Shown here: positions 61,377-64,000 of the stretch, piece after piece
How positions within the stretch are numbered: the first letter of the stretch is position 1
How the letters are laid out: each line of letters starts with the position of its first letter
NCBI GenBank assembly: GCA_963702925.1
Contig: OY969771.1
Span: 62,001-126,000 of the forward strand
Direction of reading: 5' to 3'
DNA: 64,000 bases
DNA from: CAIKMD01 sp963702925
Lineage (GTDB): Bacteria; Pseudomonadota; Alphaproteobacteria; ATCC43930; CGMCC-115725
Notes under the pieces: generated by a model
The model's input: the letters and a program-made list of their open reading frames with translations, nothing else
What the model was told of the DNA's origin: nothing
Databases searched by the model: none
Made by a program: the position numbers and the translations under genes

Positions 61377-61925
61377 ATGATGCCCCTATCCAAATCCAAC
61401 CATCGAGCCGGCCGCGTGATCGCTGCTGCAGCGCTCCTTCCGGCCATTCTGTTTGCCGTCTCTTCGACGGCAGCGTTTGCAGCCGAGAATGTGGCACAGG
61501 GTCCCGCGATGTCCGCCGCGCCGGCCGCGACCGCTCAACCGCAATCCACCAAATCGGTGCCGACCTCCGGGCCGAAAGTTCACAGCGCATCGGCGGATCG
61601 CATCGAAGCTCAGATCAGCGATCTGCACAAAAAGCTCGCCATCACTGCTGAACAGGAGGCGCTGTGGAACGACTTGGCTCAGGTCATGCGGGCGAACGGA
61701 CAGAAGATGCGGGACAGCGTCACCGAGCGATCCGCGAAGCTGAAGACGATGAACGCCGTCGACGATCTGCGGTCCTACCAAATGATCACCGACGAGCATG
61801 CGGACGGGCTCAAGCGGCTCATTCCGGCCTTCGAAGCTCTCTATGCCAAAATGACGCCGGCACAGCAGAAAAACGCCGATCACGTCTTCGGCGAGCAACA
61901 GCGACACGCCTCGCATCGAAGCTGA
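61377..61925 (+). CDS. LTXXQ-motif (Spy/CpxP-like) periplasmic protein
   Basis: 182 aa. Signal peptide MMPLSKSNHRAGRVIAAAAL ending AAFA-A, an Ala/Pro/Ser-rich linker, then a helical domain (ISDLHKKLAITAEQEALWND) closing with MTPAQQKNADHVFG, a variant of the LTXXQ motif. Members are periplasmic chaperone-like stress proteins. AGAGGA precedes ATG 61377; ATG 61344 also has an SD (GAGGGA). Element I of the shared motif lies upstream. Confidence 0.82.
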   Translation: MMPLSKSNHRAGRVIAAAALLPAILFAVSSTAAFAAENVAQGPAMSAAPAATAQPQSTKSVPTSGPKVHSASADRIEAQISDLHKKLAITAEQEALWNDLAQVMRANGQKMRDSVTERSAKLKTMNAVDDLRSYQMITDEHADGLKRLIPAFEALYAKMTPAQQKNADHVFGEQQRHASHRS

Positions 61926-61994
61926 ACACGGATCGAGCGCAACCCTGGATGAACGCGATCCGCGGACCTCGATACTCTCATCTAGGAGAATTCC

Positions 61995-62291
61995 ATGACA
62001 ACCAACCCGACGCAGATCAAACGGGGATACCGGAAGTTCGGCGGCATCGCGCTGACGCTCGCGCTCGTCGCGCTCGTCGTCGGCTTGGCGTCGCTACCTG
62101 CACGTGCCGATGACGATGACCGGGGCCGCAACGACCAACATGAGCGCGCCCACAGAGACCGGCATCCGCCGCCGCACCGTTATTCCGGCTACGAAGCGCC
62201 GAGATACATCTATGCGCCCCCGCCGGTCTACTACGCCCCTCCGCCGCGCCCCCCTGCAATCGATTTCATCTTCCCACTCCAGTTTCGCTGA
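61995..62291 (+). CDS. Exported Pro/Tyr-rich protein, 98 aa
   Basis: Signal peptide (FGGIALTLALVALVVGLASL PARA-D), an acidic then His-rich part (DDDDRGRNDQHERAHRDRH), and a Pro/Tyr-rich end (YIYAPPPVYYAPPPRPP). Periplasmic or outer-surface protein of a type common in rhizobia. TAGGAG precedes the ATG. It follows the LTXXQ gene by 69 bp and is probably co-transcribed; a perfect 12-bp hairpin follows. Confidence 0.75.
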   Translation: MTTNPTQIKRGYRKFGGIALTLALVALVVGLASLPARADDDDRGRNDQHERAHRDRHPPPHRYSGYEAPRYIYAPPPVYYAPPPRPPAIDFIFPLQFR

Positions 62292-62304
62292 GCGCGCCAA
62301 AGGA

Positions 62305-62332
62305 CCCGTCTCGCTCGCATGAGCGAGACGGG
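62305..62332 (+). terminator. Terminator-like hairpin
   Basis: Perfect 12-bp stem CCCGTCTCGCTC / GAGCGAGACGGG with loop GCAT, 14 bases after the stop at 62291; no T-tract. Confidence 0.65.
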
Positions 62333-62365
62333 CACGCGTCATACCCAAGCCAATGGAGGCCATCC

Positions 62366-62632
62366 GTGACCTACTCGCCGCTTACGACCCGCTATCGCGC
62401 AGTCTCCATGGAACTCGCGGCCTATCTCGACGCTCATACGGTCGAGATGCGTATCCTCACCGACACGGGCGCGACGATCGCGATTGTGTGCCCGCGCGAT
62501 TCGATCTTTGCCGTGCAGCGACATATCGAGCAGATCGGCAAGGCATGCCCGGAAATTGCGACCTGGAGCGATCAGTGCCGCGCCGACCCGAAGCGCCTCG
62601 AAGAGTCCCTTCGAGTCCGGATCAGGAAGTGA
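62366..62632 (+). CDS. Hypothetical protein, 88 aa (GTG start)
   Basis: GTG at 62366 has GGAGG six bases upstream. Soluble, with segments MELAAYLDAHTVEMRILTDT and IFAVQRHIEQIGKACPEIAT, helical and mildly acidic. No signal peptide or known family. Lies between two exported-protein genes. Confidence 0.6.
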   Translation: MTYSPLTTRYRAVSMELAAYLDAHTVEMRILTDTGATIAIVCPRDSIFAVQRHIEQIGKACPEIATWSDQCRADPKRLEESLRVRIRK

Positions 62633-62749
62633 GCCCGCCCAACATGCCCGAGTTCGCTTTCCCCGGAATATCCGTGTCAGGGCGGCTTTAGACGGCCTGT
62701 CGACAATCCCACCGAATGTATCTTCATCCATAGATATCGGAGCAACATC

Positions 62750-63064
62750 ATGCGTAATCCCATCAAGACAAGCACCGTCATTCTTGGTCTGACCTTAGGG
62801 CTCGCGCTCGCCGCCTGCGCGCAAACGGCGACCAGCGAGAGCACTGGCGCCTATGTCGACGACGCGTCGATCACCACCAAGGTCAAGGCGGCGATTTTCG
62901 ACGACCCCACATTGAAGGTGTTCGAGATACACGTTAATACCAACAAGGACGTCGTACAGCTGAGCGGCTTTGTCAACTCGCGGCCGATGATCAGTCGCGC
63001 GAGCGACGTCGCCGGCAAGGTCGCGGGCGTCCGATCGGTTCAGAACGACCTGGTCGTGAGATAA
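62750..63064 (+). CDS. BON-domain lipoprotein
   Basis: 104 aa. Signal peptide with lipobox LAAC (Cys23), then one BON domain: DASITTKVKAAIFDDPTLKV, VVQLSGFVNSRPMISRAS, VAGVRSVQNDLVV. BON proteins (OsmY type) stabilise the envelope under osmotic stress. GGAG before the ATG. Probably outer-membrane or periplasmic; convergent with the phosphofructokinase gene. Confidence 0.9.
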   Translation: MRNPIKTSTVILGLTLGLALAACAQTATSESTGAYVDDASITTKVKAAIFDDPTLKVFEIHVNTNKDVVQLSGFVNSRPMISRASDVAGKVAGVRSVQNDLVVR

Positions 63065-63126
63065 TCAGCAACGCTTTCGTCGGTCGGTGCATTGGCGATC
63101 CGTCATGCATCGCCGACCGCGGCGCA

Positions 63127-64000
63127 TCAGCGATCGCCGAGGGAGATTCCAAGCCCGCGCGCGGTGTTTACGAGAGCGCCGACAGGGTCGACGGTCTGCG
63201 GATTGTCGATGACATCCCCAAGCGGAACGTCGACCACACTGCGGTTCTGCCACGCGACCATGCGGTCTGATTTCCCAGAAGCAATCAGATCCACGGCGTG
63301 AACGCCAAAGGCTTGGGCGATCAGGCGATCGGTCCAGGTCGGCATGCCGCCCCGCTGCACATGGCCCAAGACGGTGACCCGGATCTGCGCATCGGTGAGC
63401 GGTGCGAGCGCCGCCGCCAAGCGATGGCCGATGCCGCCATAGGTTTCGGCCCCGCTCGACTGGCGCTGACGTACCTCGTTCCCGCTCGGATCGCGAACCG
63501 CCTCACCCACGACGACCAGCGCGAAGTTGCGTCCGCCTTCGCGCAGCCTCGCAATATGCGCCGCCACCGCCTCGACGCGATAGGGTATCTCGGGCACAAG
63601 GATGACATCGGCGCCACCGGCAATCCCCGTCGCGAGCGCGATATGGCCCGCATCGCGCCCCATCACTTCCAGAATCATCACGCGGTCATGACTCGCCGCG
63701 GTGGGCTGCAATCTGTCGAGCGCCTCGGTCGCAACCGCGACGGCGGTATCGAAGCCGACCGCATGCTCGGTGCGCGTGACATCGTTGTCGATCGTCTTCG
63801 GAATTCCGATCAACGGGATATCGCCCTGCTGCGCAAGGCGGCGCAGAATTGCAAAGCTTCCATCGCCACCGACACCGATCAGCGCGTCCGCTCCTAGCAT
63901 GCGATAGCCTTCGATCGCGTCGCGCGAGCGATCGCTCGACGTACCGCTTGGTCCGGGGAAGGCAAAAGGATCGCCCGTATTGGAAGAACCGAGGATCGTG
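63127..64000 (-). CDS. 6-phosphofructokinase (partial, 5' end outside the window)
   Basis: The frame runs off the window end; the C-terminal ~290 residues are present. PfkA-type motifs: GSSNTGDPFAFP, GVGGDGSFAILRRL, PKTIDNDV, MGRDAGHIAL, LGHVQRGG. GGDG with a Gly after the second Asp-position is the ATP-dependent signature, while PKTIDND with Lys is more usual in PPi-dependent or mixed-group enzymes, so the phosphoryl donor is uncertain. ATG 63900 is internal and not the start. Confidence 0.88.
   Translation of the reverse strand, partial: TILGSSNTGDPFAFPGPSGTSSDRSRDAIEGYRMLGADALIGVGGDGSFAILRRLAQQGDIPLIGIPKTIDNDVTRTEHAVGFDTAVAVATEALDRLQPTAASHDRVMILEVMGRDAGHIALATGIAGGADVILVPEIPYRVEAVAAHIARLREGGRNFALVVVGEAVRDPSGNEVRQRQSSGAETYGGIGHRLAAALAPLTDAQIRVTVLGHVQRGGMPTWTDRLIAQAFGVHAVDLIASGKSDRMVAWQNRSVVDVPLGDVIDNPQTVDPVGALVNTARGLGISLGDR

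Noticed and set aside
1..64000. CRISPR array, tRNA or rRNA genes
   Set aside because: No regularly spaced direct repeats, cloverleaf with CCA-end context, or rRNA signature stretches were recognised by eye; a tRNA scan would be needed to exclude tRNAs.

Overview
The window looks like chromosomal DNA from an alphaproteobacterium, most likely in the Hyphomicrobiales (Rhizobiales). This is inferred from GC-rich coding sequence, FixK/FNR-type boxes, a FixJ-like output module, a phasin, cyclopropane synthase, and sets of SsuABC-type importers and AAHS-type MFS carriers. No rRNA, tRNA or CRISPR array was recognised.

Region 1 (about 0.1-10.4 kb) is a mobile-element-like block: an excisionase-like HTH gene ending in a 57-bp palindrome, two overlapping tyrosine recombinases, small unknown genes separated by GC-rich hairpins, a Lon-like AAA ATPase and a metallophosphoesterase. 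It ends in an IS3-family remnant abutting a broken amidohydrolase gene.

Region 2 (10.5-24 kb) is an organic-acid catabolic block. One operon is MFS, 2-hydroxyacid dehydrogenase and a creatinase-like M24 hydrolase. A second is FAH-family protein, ketopantoate-reductase-like protein, a 40-aa ORF, an ADP-forming acyl-CoA synthetase and MFS. There are also a quinone-reductase-like flavoprotein and a divergent oxalyl-CoA decarboxylase. Five FixK/FNR-like palindromes (TTGAY-N4-RTCAA) lie in front of these units. Decayed MFS and 4Fe-4S-protein fragments follow.

Region 3 (24-30.5 kb) holds a P-type H+-ATPase, a fragment of a second Lon-like AAA gene, a cyclopropane-fatty-acid synthase and an unknown gene, the last two behind FixK boxes.

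Region 4 (30.5-51.4 kb) carries three SsuABC-type ABC importers interleaved with two isochorismatase-fold amidohydrolases, two PuuE/imidase-like polysaccharide-deacetylase-fold hydrolases, a RutA-like flavin monooxygenase, two SDRs and a LysR regulator. The best inference is uptake and ring-opening of cyclic amides, imides or N-heterocycles. DUF3891, phasin, cupin and MFS genes lie among them, and an IS630-family remnant closes the block.

Region 5 (52-63 kb) is a stress/envelope block: a Gly-rich microprotein, PII, small membrane and lipoproteins, a patatin-acetoacetate decarboxylase-transglutaminase operon, a large hybrid histidine kinase with two receiver domains and a LuxR-type HTH, a DUF1269-like protein, LTXXQ and BON proteins. 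A conserved ~19-bp element (RGTAGTTTCCGAMSCTAYC) occurs in up to nine copies, mostly upstream of these genes and in gene direction. I know no name for it, and it is the most promising undescribed signal here. The window ends inside a phosphofructokinase gene.
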